From assembly GCA_963739545.1 (NCBI GenBank), contig CAVUAT010000014.1, positions 62,001 to 126,000 on the forward strand: a stretch of 64,000 nucleotides of DNA, read 5' to 3'. The stretch is from CAVUAT01 sp963739545. Lineage in GTDB: Bacteria > Actinomycetota > Thermoleophilia > Solirubrobacterales > 70-9. Each line of letters begins with the position of its first letter. Within the stretch, counting starts at the first letter, position 1. Positions 15,413-27,389 of this stretch are shown here, one piece after another. Under the pieces are notes generated by a model that was not told the origin of the DNA, made no database searches, and saw only the letters and a program-made list of their open reading frames with translations. A program made the translations under genes and the position numbers.

Positions 15413-16430
15413 ATGGAGGGGGTTCGCAAGACGTGCGGCTACCGGGCATCCCTCCTCCGCTTCGGCGATCGCGGGAGGATGCTGCTCGCGGTCGCGACAT
15501 CACGGATTGGTCACCGCTGCCGCCGACTCGACGTGATGGCTACCGCGACAGCGCGACGGGCGGCCCACGGGCTCCTCGACGCGTTCTACGTATGCGACCG
15601 TCAGCGCGAGCACCACGGGCTACGGAGACATCGTGCCCGTCAGCGACACCGCCAGGCTGCTGACTACCCTTGTCGTCACCCCGATGCGGATCCTTTTCCT
15701 GATCTCCTCGTGGGAACCACCTTGGAGGTACTCGCGCACAGGTCCAGGAAGGCATTTCGGTGGCGAACGCTGCGGCGGCGCCTCCGCGACCACGTCGTCA
15801 TCTGCGGATACGGCGTGAAGGCGCGAGCCGCAATCTCCTATCTCCAGGGCACGGCCGACGCCGCACCCGCTTCGGCGACAATCGTGATCGATTCGGACCC
15901 GACCGCGATCGAGACCGCTGTCGAGAACGACCTGCCGGCGATCCACGGTTCGGCGACCGAAGCCACCACGTTGCTCGCCGCCGGGGTGGACCGCGCCTCG
16001 ATGGTGCTGGTCGCCTCCGATCGCGATGACACGAACGTCCTGATCGTGCTTCGCGCCCGCGAGCCACCGCGAGGCCAAGATCATCTCCACCTGCCGAGAG
16101 CAGGCGAACGCGAGCCTGCTCAAGCAGTCGGGCTCCGACACCGTGATCGTCTCGTGCAGACTCGGCCGGCCGGCTCCTCGCGGATGGCCGCGGCCTCCCC
16201 GGCCGCCGCCGAGGTGGTAAGCGACCTCTTGTTGTCGGGCACCGGCCTGGATGTGATCGAGCATTCCGCGGTCGCTCACCTCGCCGAGGGCGGGCCGCGC
16301 GCAGGCGACCAGCGGATCGCCGTGCGCGCGACGAGGCCTCCTTCCTTACGACACGGCATGGAGTTGCACCCGGGCGACCAGGTCGTCTGCGTGCGGCGTC
16401 GGGGACAAGCTCCCCCGGGGACCCGCCTAG
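15413..16430 (+). pseudogene. K+ channel with C-terminal RCK (TrkA-N/TrkA-C) domains, broken by several frameshifts
   Basis: No single frame covers the gene. Fragments in order are a first helix region (weak), 'GLLDAFY' then in another frame 'STTGYGDIVPVSDTARLL' with the K+ selectivity filter TTGYGD (15609-15629), and a second TM helix. A TrkA-N Rossmann motif 'HVVICGYGVKARAAI' (about 15790-15835) follows with 'PAIHGSATEATTLLAAGVDRASMVLVAS' region. In yet another frame come 'AKIISTCREQANASLL' and a TrkA-C-like end ('GMELHPGDQVVCV'). The layout is that of a two-TM, MthK/Kch-type ligand-gated channel. At least three single-base indels are needed to restore it. The end is set at a TAG at 16428-16430, next to the convergent prfB stop, and is approximate. 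Confidence 0.7.
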
Positions 16431-17535
16431 CGCGACGCGGCCTGGTTCAGGTACTCGCGGATGAAGCCGTCGAGGTCGCCGTCGAGCACACGCTGGGCGT
16501 CGCCCATCTCGAAGTTGGTGCGGTGGTCCTTGACCCGCTGGTCGGGGTGCAGGAAGTAGCTGCGGATCTGCGAACCCCACTCGGCCGGCTTGACCTCGCC
16601 GCGCTCCTTCGCAAGCTCCTCGGCGCGCTTTCGCTCCTCGAGCTCGAGCACCCGGCTGCGCAGCAGCTGCATCGCGACCGCCTTGTTCTGGGTCTGGGAG
16701 CGCTCGTTCTGGCACTGGACGACGAGCCCGGTCGGCTCGTGGGTGAGCCTCACCGCGGAGTCGGTCTTGTTGACGTGCTGGCCTCCGGCGCCCGAGGCGC
16801 GGTAGGTGTCTACGCGGATGTCGCTCTCGTCGAGCTCGACCTCGACGTTCCCTTCGACCAGCGGCGCAACGTCCACTTGCGCGAAGCTCGTATGGCGGCG
16901 CGCCGAAGCGTCGAACGGCGAGATCCGGATCAGCCGGTGCACGCCGCGCTCGGCCGCGAACAGCCCGTAGGCGTTCTCGCCGCGCGCGATGAACGTCGCG
17001 GACTTGAGCCCCGCCTCCTCGCCCGGTGACGCCTCCGTCATCTCCACCTTGAAGCCGCGCCGGTCGGCCCAGCGCAGGTACATGCGCAGCAGGATCTCGG
17101 CCCAGTCCTGGGAGTCCGTCCCCCCCGCCCCGGCGTTGACCGTGACGACGGCGTCGCCCGCGTCGTAGTCGCCCGCGAACAGACGCTCCTCCTCGAGCTC
17201 GGCGAGCCGCTTCTCGATCGAGGCCACCTGCGAGCCGAGCTCGGTGGCCATCTCCTCGTCCTCGGTCGCCATCTCCGCGAGCTCGTCGAGGTCGGCGACA
17301 TCGGACTCGAGCGAGCGGAAGCCGGTCAGCCGCCGCTGGGCGCGCGAGTGCTTGGCCGAGGTCGAGGCTGCCGTCTCCTGGTCGTCCCAGAAGCCCGGGC
17401 GCTGCATCTCGTCCTCGAGCGATGACCTCGGACTCCAGCGAAACCGGGTCAAAGGTAGTCCGCGAGCAGCTTCAACTGCTCGCGGATCTCGGCGAGCCGC
17501 GCAGGGACCTGATCCGCTGAGAGCGCCTCGGCCAT
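16427..17535 (-). CDS. prfB: Peptide chain release factor 2 with programmed +1 frameshift
   Basis: RF2 terminates translation at UGA and UAA. ATG at 17535 opens a 28-codon leader (MAEALSADQV...) that ends at an in-frame TGA (17451-17449) within CTT-TGA-C, the classical +1 programmed frameshift site; after the slip the next residues are D-P-V-S-L-E-S. A further one-base discrepancy lies about 17420-17435 before 'LEDEMQRPGFWDD', probably a sequence error. The body is standard: GGQ motif in 'RASGAGGQHVNKTDSAVR' and 'GTDSQDWAEILLRMY'. The tripeptide region for UGA recognition lies within 'SPFDASARRHTSFAQVDV', where the SPF matches RF2. Confidence 0.93.
17449..17454 (-). promoter_or_regulatory. 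prfB programmed +1 ribosomal frameshift site (CTTTGA)
   Basis: On the minus strand the sequence reads TAC CTT TGA CCC, with TGA in frame as codon 29 of the leader. Slippage of the CUU-decoding tRNA by one base when RF2 is scarce lets translation continue, so RF2 limits its own synthesis. The upstream Shine-Dalgarno-like element seen in other bacteria is weak here. Confidence 0.85.
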
Positions 17536-18953
17536 GCCTACAAGGTTATTGGGCAGTGTGCTCGCCTAATCGCGGGTCGGCTCGATGGAGCTGCGAGGCT
17601 CGCCGCGCTCGTAACGGCGGCTGGGAGGCTCGGGCGCGCGAGCCTCGCCGCCGATCGAGGAGCGCGGCGCCGCCGTCGTCGCCGCGAAGTGCCGGCGCGG
17701 CGAGCGCGACGTCGACTGGCCGACCTGGCCGAGCCCGGCGAGCCTGCTGCGCGTCGAGGAGCAGGCCGGCCGGCTCGACGTTGATCGCAGCGCGCGCGGC
17801 TCGAGTTCGCCGGCGCCTTCACGAACCACGACGCCCGCGCCGCAGGTCGCGCGCGGTCAGCGTGCTCGACCGATGCGAGCGGACCGGTGCGCGTACGAGC
17901 TCCTCGAGACGCTGGCGACGTGCTCAACAGCTGCTTGTCGGTCGCGATCCCGTCGCCTAGAACGCACCTTACCGCGCCAGCACGCGATCGTCGGCCTCAC
18001 CCAGTCCGCGCAGCGATCGCGATTCGCCGCGGCTGCTCAGCGTCTGCCCGGCTTCGTCTCCGCTGGCGCGATGGGCGCCACGAGGACGCGTCGAGTCCGA
18101 GCGCGTCGGCACGATCAAGCCTGGCGTCGTCGGCCAGGCGGAGTCGGCGTCGAAAGTGCAACCGCGCCGAGGTCATCGTCAACGAGAGGCTCGGTCGATC
18201 GCGATTGCGCTCGCTCGCGGTCGCGCCTGACGCGATGCAGCGTCAGCCGCCGCGCGGCGACGAGCTGGCGTCCGAGGATGGGCGAAGCCGCAGCCGAGGT
18301 CGCCGCTGCGCCGTTCGCGCTTCTCCTCTTCGTTCTTGCACTTCGGCGACGGCCGGAGTCGCCTTCTCAGCTCTTGGCCTTCTGCACATCTTGCGGTGGT
18401 CGTGGTGGTGGCGTCGACGCGGTCCCCGGTCCAGGAAGAGGCGATCGCCGGGTGCCGGTCGTCGACGACGTAGAGCGCTCCAGAAGCCGTTGCGCCGCAC
18501 TCGAGCCCGCCGTAGAGAGGCATAGAGGAGGTCGAGACGACCGCTGGGCTCGGAGTGTCGCATAGGTATCGGCCGGGCCCCGTCCGTGGGCGATAGGTTC
18601 ACGCGCCGTTGAGCGTCCGCAGGCGATCGCGGATCTGGTAGGCCGCAGCATCGTCGACGAGCTCGCGTGGATCCCGCGCGCAGCGTCGCTACGCCGATCG
18701 CCACCGCCGAGCGTCGACTAGGGGACGTCACGTCTTCGACGGAGCCTGCGTCGATCATCGGCTGGCTGCAGCTGGCGACGCTCCCGCTGCTCGCGCGAGA
18801 TGCCGCGCGAGCTGGCCGCCGTCGGGGCGGCCGACGCAGGTTGCTTGGAGTGGCTCGGCGGCGGCGGCGGTCGAGGCGGCGCTCGGGTCGGTCTAGTCGA
18901 TGGTGAGGAGGATGCGATCGGCGCTTCGATCGACGCGGCTATTTCAGCCTAGC
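17536..18953. other. Degenerate stretch without a recognisable intact gene
   Basis: About 1.4 kb between prfB and secA. No open frame on either strand resembles a known family over more than a few dozen codons. Short coding-looking fragments exist on the minus strand, for instance a plausible C-terminus ending 'AAAYQIRDRLRTLNGA' with its TGA near 18601, a segment 'LECGATASGALYVVDD' near 18480, and a tail fragment 'GGEARAPEPPSRRYERGE' stopping at 17566. These change frame repeatedly. The DNA may hold one or two genes scrambled by indels, as in the neighbouring ogt, K+ channel and secA, or true gene remnants. I assign no function. Confidence 0.5.
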
Positions 18954-21808
<2,855 letters not shown>

Positions 21809-21842
21809 AGCGCGTCAGCGTACCAACGGGGTACGCCCCCTC

Positions 21843-22310
21843 TCAGCCCTCGTATGGAGGCGCCTCGCCCCACCCCCAGCGCGGCAGCGGCGCGTGCTCG
21901 ATCACCTCGTCGGAGCCCGCGTTGTGCATCGCAAGGCGGGTGCCCCACTCGACGTACGCGACGAAGGCCGAGCGGAACTCGGGGTCGTCGGGCAACCGGG
22001 CGTCGTCGGCGGCCTGGCTCATCAGCGTCGCGAAGCGGAAGCGCCGCTCGGGCGTGATCTCGAGCCCGCGGTGCTTCGAGAGCATCGCCTCGTAGCCCCC
22101 GAGCTGCTCGGAGTATGCGGCCGGGCCGCCGAAGACCTCGCACCACCACGCCGTCACGTGCTCGCGGTGCTCTCGGCTGACCGACCCGCCGAACACCGGG
22201 GCGAGCAGCTCGTCGCCCTCCACGCGATCGTAGAAGGCGTCGATCAGCCGCTCGAAGGCGTCGCGTCCCCCCGCCCACTCGAACAGCGTCGGTGTGGCCT
22301 CGGCGCTCAG
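21843..22310 (-). CDS. Group II truncated haemoglobin (GlbO-like)
   Basis: A 2-on-2 globin: 'LFEWAGGRDAFERLIDAFYDRV' is the group II N-terminus, 'APVFGGSVSREHREHVTAWWCEVFGGPAAYSEQLGGYEAML' area contains the distal pocket Tyr/Trp positions, and 'KHRGLEITPERRFRF' gives the proximal His. The C-terminus 'PLPRWGWGEAPPYEG' is the usual ending. No ATG, GTG or TTG lies in frame between the raiA coding end and the globin fold. The only position that fits is CTG at 22310-22308, which overlaps the raiA stop as CTGA and would give 155 residues. Role: O2/NO binding or peroxide chemistry; coupled to raiA. Confidence 0.85.
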   Translation of the reverse strand: MSAEATPTLFEWAGGRDAFERLIDAFYDRVEGDELLAPVFGGSVSREHREHVTAWWCEVFGGPAAYSEQLGGYEAMLSKHRGLEITPERRFRFATLMSQAADDARLPDDPEFRSAFVAYVEWGTRLAMHNAGSDEVIEHAPLPRWGWGEAPPYEG

Positions 22311-22660
22311 GCGGTCGATGCGTCGCGCCGCATCCGCTCGGCCATCCGGCGCGTCTGATGGCGCTTGCGGCGCATCTCGCGGTGCTTCTTGACCTGGCGG
22401 CGGATGTCCTCGGCCAGCTCGTGGATCGAGTGAAGCATCTCGGGCGAGGCCTCCTTGGCGCGTAGGGTGCGGCCCTTGAGGCGGAGGGTGGCCTCGGCGA
22501 CCATCGAGTCGCGGATCCGTGGATTGCGCTCCTCGCGCAGCTCCACTTCGAGCGTCGCGAGCGAGGAGACCTGCTTGCCGACGCGCTTGAAACGGCTCGT
22601 CACCGCCTCTCGCAGCTCGTCGTTCACCTCGACATTGACTCCTCGAACATCGATCCTCAC
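22307..22660 (-). CDS. raiA: Ribosome hibernation promoting factor, short form (HPF/RaiA family)
   Basis: 117 residues from GTG at 22660 behind a good AGGAG (6 bp spacing). The fold is the beta-alpha-beta-beta-beta-alpha HPF domain: 'MRIDVRGVNVEVNDELREAV', 'RFKRVGKQV', 'ATLEVELREERNPRI', 'AEATLRLKGRTLRAKEASPEMLHSIHELAEDIRRQVKKHRE' region, followed by a basic tail. It lacks the C-terminal dimerisation domain of long HPF, so it would inactivate 70S ribosomes or protect them as a monomer rather than drive 100S dimers unaided. It overlaps the globin start. Confidence 0.9.
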   Translation of the reverse strand: MRIDVRGVNVEVNDELREAVTSRFKRVGKQVSSLATLEVELREERNPRIRDSMVAEATLRLKGRTLRAKEASPEMLHSIHELAEDIRRQVKKHREMRRKRHQTRRMAERMRRDASTA

Positions 22661-22735
22661 GGAGGGCTCCTTTCGCGGTGAACAGAAATCGTACGCCTGT
22701 GGTCAATAGCGATCGCAAGCCGGCCCCATTTTCGA

Positions 22736-22753
22736 GCGGCAGCTTGCTGCCGC
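22736..22753. repeat. Perfect 8-bp inverted repeat between comF-like gene and raiA
   Basis: GCGGCAGC, a TT loop and GCTGCCGC form a tight hairpin about 30 bp beyond the comF-like stop on the minus strand. No T-tract follows on that strand, so it is not a classical intrinsic terminator; it could still limit read-through into raiA. Confidence 0.4.
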
Positions 22754-22783
22754 GACTTATCTCGCGGGCGCTGCGATCGCGTT

Positions 22784-23434
22784 TCATGTCGGCGATCGCG
22801 CTCGTCGGGAGCGGGCGAACGTGAGCGCCACGATCCTGCGCGAGCCGCCGCCCCGAAGCGCCGCGGCGCAGGCCGCGAGCGTGGCTCCGGTGGTGTGGAC
22901 GTCATCGATCAGCAGCGCTGAGCCGGGCGCCGGCGCCGCTCGCAGCTCCACCCGCGGCGGGTCGGCGAGGCGCTCGGCGCGGGGCCGACCCACCTGCCGC
23001 GGACCCGGCAGGCGGCGCAGGCAGGGGCCGGCTGGGAGGCCGGTCCTGCGAGCGAGGGCGAGCGCGATCTCCTCGGCGGGGTCGAACCCGCGCCAGCGCC
23101 AGCGAACCGCCGACGGCGGGACGGGGACGAGCACGCCGCGCAGCTCGCCCTCGGGGCAGGCGGCGGCCATCAGCTCCGCGCAGAAGCCCGCGAGCCCGAG
23201 CCGCCGGCCGTACTTCAGCGCGTGGGCGAGCTCGCGGGCCGCGCCCTCGTAGCCGGCCGCCGAGATCGCGAGGTCGATCCCAGCCGGGCCCGGGCCGACC
23301 GCCGGCCGCGAGCGGGACAGCTCCCGTCGGCAGACAGCGCAGAGCGGGCGAGCCGCGTCGCAGGCGCCGCCGCACACTCCGCAGAGCGGCGGAGCGACGA
23401 GGGCGAGCAGCGACCGCGGCGAACCGAGAGGCAT
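22784..23434 (-). CDS. ComF family protein (phosphoribosyltransferase-like)
   Basis: 216 residues. An N-terminal zinc ribbon is visible as 'CGVCGGACDAARPLCAVCRREL' area (two CxxC pairs). A phosphoribosyltransferase domain follows with 'ELAHALKYGRR', 'VLVPVPPSAVRWRWRGFDPAEEIA' region and the PRPP motif 'ALLIDDVHTTGATL'. In naturally competent bacteria ComF acts in DNA uptake or processing; in most actinobacteria the family is present without proven competence. The usual 'RGFNQ' after the Pro-Val-Pro motif reads 'RGFDPAEE', a small departure. Single gene with no close partner. Confidence 0.88.
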   Translation of the reverse strand: MPLGSPRSLLALVAPPLCGVCGGACDAARPLCAVCRRELSRSRPAVGPGPAGIDLAISAAGYEGAARELAHALKYGRRLGLAGFCAELMAAACPEGELRGVLVPVPPSAVRWRWRGFDPAEEIALALARRTGLPAGPCLRRLPGPRQVGRPRAERLADPPRVELRAAPAPGSALLIDDVHTTGATLAACAAALRGGGSRRIVALTFARSRRARSPT

Positions 23435-23501
23435 CCGGCCCCAGGGTGAGCGGACAGGTGTGGACGGAGGCGCGCGGGGTGTCGCGTCATCGCCTCGGAA
23501 C

Positions 23502-24533
23502 TCAGCCGAGGCGGCGGTCCGGGAGGACGCCGTAGACGCCGCCGACCACCATCGCTCCGGGCGGCAGCTCGGAGCCGGGGAGCACGACTGCGCCTCGCGC
23601 CCTCGCGCGCTCCCCGATCCGGCAGCCGTCGCCGATCACGACCGGGCCCTGGAGGTTCGCGCCGGCGCCGATGGCGCAGTCGGAGCCGATCAGGACCGGA
23701 GGCTTCACCTTGACCCCGTCGAGGTCGGAGCCCTCGTCGGCGTAGATGCCGTCCGCGACCTGGCTGTGGCCCTCGACGGCGAGCCTGCCCTCGAGCGCGT
23801 CGAAGTTGCCCTGGAGGTACTCGTCGATCGACCCGATGTCGTTCCAATAGGCGTCGATCTCGTGCGAGTAGAAGGGGACGTCGCCGTCGAGCAGCGCCGG
23901 GAACACGTCCATCGCCCAGTCGACGAACCCCGCCGGCTGGTCGTCGTCGCCCGCCGGGCTGTGGTGGCCCTCGCCGGGGAAGTAGTCGAAGATCTCGGAG
24001 CCGAACATGTAGATGCCGCAGTTGGCGAGATCGGAGAGCGCCTCGGCGGGGTCGGGCTTCTCCTGGAATCCCTGGATCCGCCCGTCGGCGCCGGTGATCG
24101 CGACTCCGAACTGGCTCGTGTCGGTGACCCGCTTGGTCGCGAGCGTCGCGATCCCGTCGCTCGACTCGTGGGCCTCGCGCATCGCGACGAGGTCGATGTC
24201 GGTCAGCGCGTCGCCCGAGATCACGAGGAAGTCGTCCTCGGCGGCCAGGAAGTCGCGGACCTTGCCGACGCCGCCGGCGGTGCCGAGGGGCTCGCTCTCC
24301 TCGCTGTAGGAGAGCTCGATGCCGAACTCGGAGCCGTCGCCGAAGTGGGCGCGGATCGCCTCGGGCATGTAGGAGACGTTGGTGATCACCTCGGTAAAGC
24401 CGGCGGCGCGCAGCAGCACCACGATGTGCTCCATCACCGGCACGTTCAGCACCGGCGCCATCGGCTTCGGCAGCAGGTAGGTGAGCGGGCGCAGCCGAGT
24501 GCCCAGTCCCGCCGCAAGGATCATCGCCCTCAT
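23502..24533 (-). CDS. Sugar-1-phosphate nucleotidyltransferase (mannose-1-phosphate guanylyltransferase type)
   Basis: 343 residues. The N-terminal nucleotidyltransferase domain opens 'MILAAGLGTRLRPLTYLLPKPM' area (GxGTRLxPxT-KP), with 'LGTAGGVGKVRDFL', 'DFLVISGDALTDIDL', 'GFQEKPDP' and 'YWNDIGSIDEYLQGN'. From about residue 245 a left-handed beta-helix of hexapeptide repeats is visible ('VLIGSDCAIGAGANLQGPVVIGDGC' area). It makes an NDP-sugar for cell-envelope glycans. GDP-mannose synthesis is favoured from resemblance, but the base specificity cannot be read with confidence. A second enzyme of the same family lies at 30023-31110. An in-frame ATG three codons in (24524) has a slightly better ribosome binding site. 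Confidence 0.85.
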   Translation of the reverse strand: MRAMILAAGLGTRLRPLTYLLPKPMAPVLNVPVMEHIVVLLRAAGFTEVITNVSYMPEAIRAHFGDGSEFGIELSYSEESEPLGTAGGVGKVRDFLAAEDDFLVISGDALTDIDLVAMREAHESSDGIATLATKRVTDTSQFGVAITGADGRIQGFQEKPDPAEALSDLANCGIYMFGSEIFDYFPGEGHHSPAGDDDQPAGFVDWAMDVFPALLDGDVPFYSHEIDAYWNDIGSIDEYLQGNFDALEGRLAVEGHSQVADGIYADEGSDLDGVKVKPPVLIGSDCAIGAGANLQGPVVIGDGCRIGERARARGAVVLPGSELPPGAMVVGGVYGVLPDRRLG

Positions 24534-24561
24534 CGAAGGCGGAGCTTACGGCGCGTCGGGC

Positions 24562-26450
24562 TCAGGCGACTCTCGGGCGCGGCGACGGGCGCGGGCTCCG
24601 GCTGAGCGACGCGTCGCTCGCGGGCTCGGAGACGCTCTCGCCCCTCGGCTTGCCGCTGCCGGCGCGACCGACTCGGCCGACCCCCCATGCGATGGCGGTC
24701 AGGAAGGCGAGGTACATGAGGCCGATCAGGCCCGTGGCTGCGGCCCAGATCCAGCCCGGGACGTCGGTCTTGGCCTCGCGCTGGAGAACGTCCTTGTCGG
24801 TGACGACCTCGCGCGTCACTCGCGGCGGTGGCCGGGGGCCGGGACCTCGGGCGCCGGGATCGCCGCGTCGGCCGGCAGGAAGACCGGCACGCTCGCGAGC
24901 TGGCGGTCCTTCTGCACCCGCAGCATCGACTTCCACTCGCCGCCGAGCGGCACGCGGGCCCTCGCTGCGCCAGACGCCGTCGCCGCCGGCGTCGACTGGC
25001 TTCAGCTCGGTGACCTCGAGCCCGCCCCCCTGCCACGAGGTGACCGTCGCCCAGGAGGCGTCCTCGGCGAAGCTCGTCGGGGTTGAAGCGGACCGAGACC
25101 TCGCCCTCGGGCTCGCCGATCCGCCGGAGGTCGGGTCCACGGTCGAGATGGTCGCGTTGGTGCCGCTGCGGCTTCTCGGTCATGAGCCCGTTCGCGATCA
25201 CGGCGACGAGCGCGAGCATCGAGAGCCGCGAAGGCGGTGCGGGCGACCGGCGCGAGGCGGCAGCTCGGCCGCAGGCCGGAGGCGAGCAGGCCGCCGAGCA
25301 CGCCGCCGGCGACGCCGGCGACGAGCGCCATGACGAGCCCCTCGGGCAGGATGTCGGCGGTCCAGGGCATCGGCATGAAGAGGTGGGACCAGCCCCACTG
25401 CGGCGGCGAAGCCGACGGTGCCGCACGCCAGCGCCGGCGATCGGCGCCGAAGGCGAGCGGGCTGCGGTCGCGCCGCGGCGATCAGGGCGAAGGCGACGGC
25501 CTCGACGCAGGCAGCGCCTCGCCGAGGTAGAGCGGCACCATCGGGGTCGTCTCGCCCATGACGGGCCGGCCAAGATGCTGACCACGCCGCGGACGACGAG
25601 GAAGAAGGCGCGGCGCGCAGAGCGCGCCGCCGCGGCCGATCCAGAGGCGGGCGGTGGTCAGCGCGAAGCCGGCGGCGAGCGCCAGCATCGCCGGCTCGAA
25701 GACCATGCGGAACTGCGGCACGCCGAAGTCGAACTCGGCCTGGTAGATGGAGACGCCGATCAGCAGGCCGCCGCAGATGCCGATCCGGCGCGCCTTGCCA
25801 GCCACCACGGCGTCGGCGAGTCGGCGGCCTGCTCCCCGGCGGCGTGCAGCCCCGCTCCGCGGAGCGCGCGAAGCGCCTCGGTCAGCAGCATGGCCTGGCC
25901 GATCAGGGTCATGGCGGCGCCGCCGAGGAGCATCAGGTGGGTCGGGCCCCAGAGGGTCACGTCCTGGCCGAAGATGCGGTGCCAGACGTCGTCAAGCGGG
26001 AAGCCGACGAGCGAGAAGCCGCCGCAGAGGAAGATGAGGACGCCGCCGACGGGCGCGTACCAGTCGCCGCGAGGTGGATCGGCGCGCGGGCCGGGGCGCG
26101 TCGCCCCGCGTGGGCAGGAAGATCGCGAGCCAGCCGGCGGCGAAGATGCCCATCAGGCCGAGCAGGATCGGGTAGTGCGCGATGTTGGCGAGCGGGCCCG
26201 GCGTCGCGCCCGTCGTCGATGTGGATCGAGATGTCCCAGTACATGCCGATGAGGGCGACGATCAGGGAGACGGTGGCGAGGCCGATCGGCAGGGCCGCCC
26301 AGCCGGGAAGCGCCCGAGGCGCGCTCGGCCGCGATCGGCGGCCCAGCGCGAGGACGGTGCCCTTGCCGGCGCGGTGGCGGAGCACGGCGATGGCGAGGGC
26401 GCCGAACGGCGCCGGCTGATCAGCGACGGTGGCGAGGACGACCTGGCGCG
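24562..26450 (-). pseudogene. Conserved multi-pass membrane protein, broken by several frameshifts
   Basis: Fragments of one membrane protein in changing frames on the minus strand. First comes 'LPIGLATVSLIVALIGMYWD' with 'ISIHIDDGRDAGP' (26230-26320), then 'DVTLWGPTHLMLLGGAAMTLIGQAML' region (about 25880-25960). These are followed by 'GICGGLLIGVSIYQAEFDFGVPQFRMVFEPAMLALAAGFAL' area (25670-25800), 'ILPEGLVMALVAGVAGGVLGGLLASGL' area and, in another frame, 'VPGWIWAAATGLIGLMYLAFLTAIAWG' area near the end. A W-G-P-T-H motif and a Y-W-D-x3-H-I-D-x-G-R-D-x-G-P motif are distinctive of an uncharacterised actinobacterial family. The function is unknown; metal or redox roles are guesses. N-terminal limit is approximate. 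At least five indels are needed to repair it. Confidence 0.6.
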
Positions 26451-26532
26451 ATCTCGGCGCCGCCGGCGGAGGGGCTTCGAGGCTGCGGCGATGAAGTCGG
26501 AGTGGCTGCAGAAGTTGTTTGCATGGTTCAAC

Positions 26533-26562
26533 GTTACACCATTTGATGTCACATAGTTACAC
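26533..26562. promoter_or_regulatory. Repeated GTTACAC elements in the divergent merR promoter region
   Basis: GTTACAC occurs at 26533-26539 and again at 26556-26562, 23 bp apart, in an unusually AT-rich patch between the broken membrane protein (minus) and the MerR gene (plus, start 26642). Position suggests binding sites for the MerR regulator; a promoter could not be placed with confidence. Confidence 0.35.
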
Positions 26563-26641
26563 GTAGACTCGACGCTGTCACTGGCCGCGAAACGCAGGAA
26601 GTCCGCGTTCCCGAAGCGCCGACGATCAGGCGGCAGCGAGC

Positions 26642-27389
26642 ATGACGATCGACCGCCTCGCCCGCAAGACGGGCATGACCGCGCGCAACATCCGCGCCCA
26701 CCAGTCGCGCGGCCTGCTCCCCCCTCCCGAGGTCCGCGGCCGCGTCGGCTACTACGGGCCCGACCACGTCGCCCGCCTCGAGCTGATCAAGGAGATGCAG
26801 GCCGACGGCTTCAACCTCGAGGCGATCTCGAAGCTGCTCGGCGGCGCCGGAGCTCGAGCGAGGAGATGCTGCGCTTCACCCGCGCCCTGCGCGAGCCGTT
26901 CGCCGAGGAGCGCCCTCGGGTGGTCACCGCTCGAGGAGCTCGCCGAGCCGTTCGGCGACGCCGACGCCCGAGCAGGTGCAGGCGCATGCTCGACAACGCG
27001 CTCGAGATCGGCTTCCTGCACCCCCTCGGCGACGACCGCTTCGAGGATCTGAGCCCGCGGCTCGCGGCCGTGCGCGCCGAGCTGTTCGAGCTCGGCGATC
27101 TCGCCCGAGGCCGCGATCGAGGTCGGCAAGGTGATCCGCGAGCACGCCGACGCGATCGCCGAGGGCGTTCGCCGCAGCTCTTCCTGAAGGAGATCTGGGA
27201 GCCCTTCGACAAGGCCGGGCCGACCTGGCCAAGGAGTGGCCGAAGGTGCGCGAGAAGCTGGAGCGGATCCGGCCGCTCGCGAGCGAGGCGGTGGCGCAAT
27301 CTTCGGCCTGGCGATGGGCGACGCGTCGAGAAGGCGATGGGCAGGAGCTCGAGCGGATGCAGGAGGATGCCGACGATGGCGGCGAATGA
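26642..27389 (+). pseudogene. MerR family transcriptional regulator, frameshifted
   Basis: ATG at 26642. The intact N-terminus is a clear MerR winged helix: 'MTIDRLARKTGMTARNIRAHQSRGLLPPPE' area, 'GRVGYYGPDHVARLELIKEMQADGFNLEAISKLL'. Beyond about 26845 the frame changes repeatedly, but the pieces follow on: 'SSEEMLRFTRALREPFAEE', 'SLEELAEPFGDADA', 'RMLDNALEIGFLHPLGDDRFEDLSPRLAAVRAELFELG' area, 'FLKEIWEPFDKAG' and an end 'ERMQEDADDGGE' with TGA at 27387-27389. The stop overlaps the ATG of the cyclase gene by 4 bp. A long effector domain of about 170 residues would follow the DNA-binding part. At least six indels are needed; sequence error is likely. Confidence 0.7.

Noticed and set aside
14714..17029. 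771-residue frame suggesting an Ogt-TrkA fusion
   Set aside because: The join results from an extra G after the Ogt core; correct reading gives a stop at 15360-15362, and the distal part is antisense to prfB.
22736..22753. Hairpin as an intrinsic terminator for the comF-like gene
   Set aside because: No T-tract follows on the minus strand; listed only as an inverted repeat.
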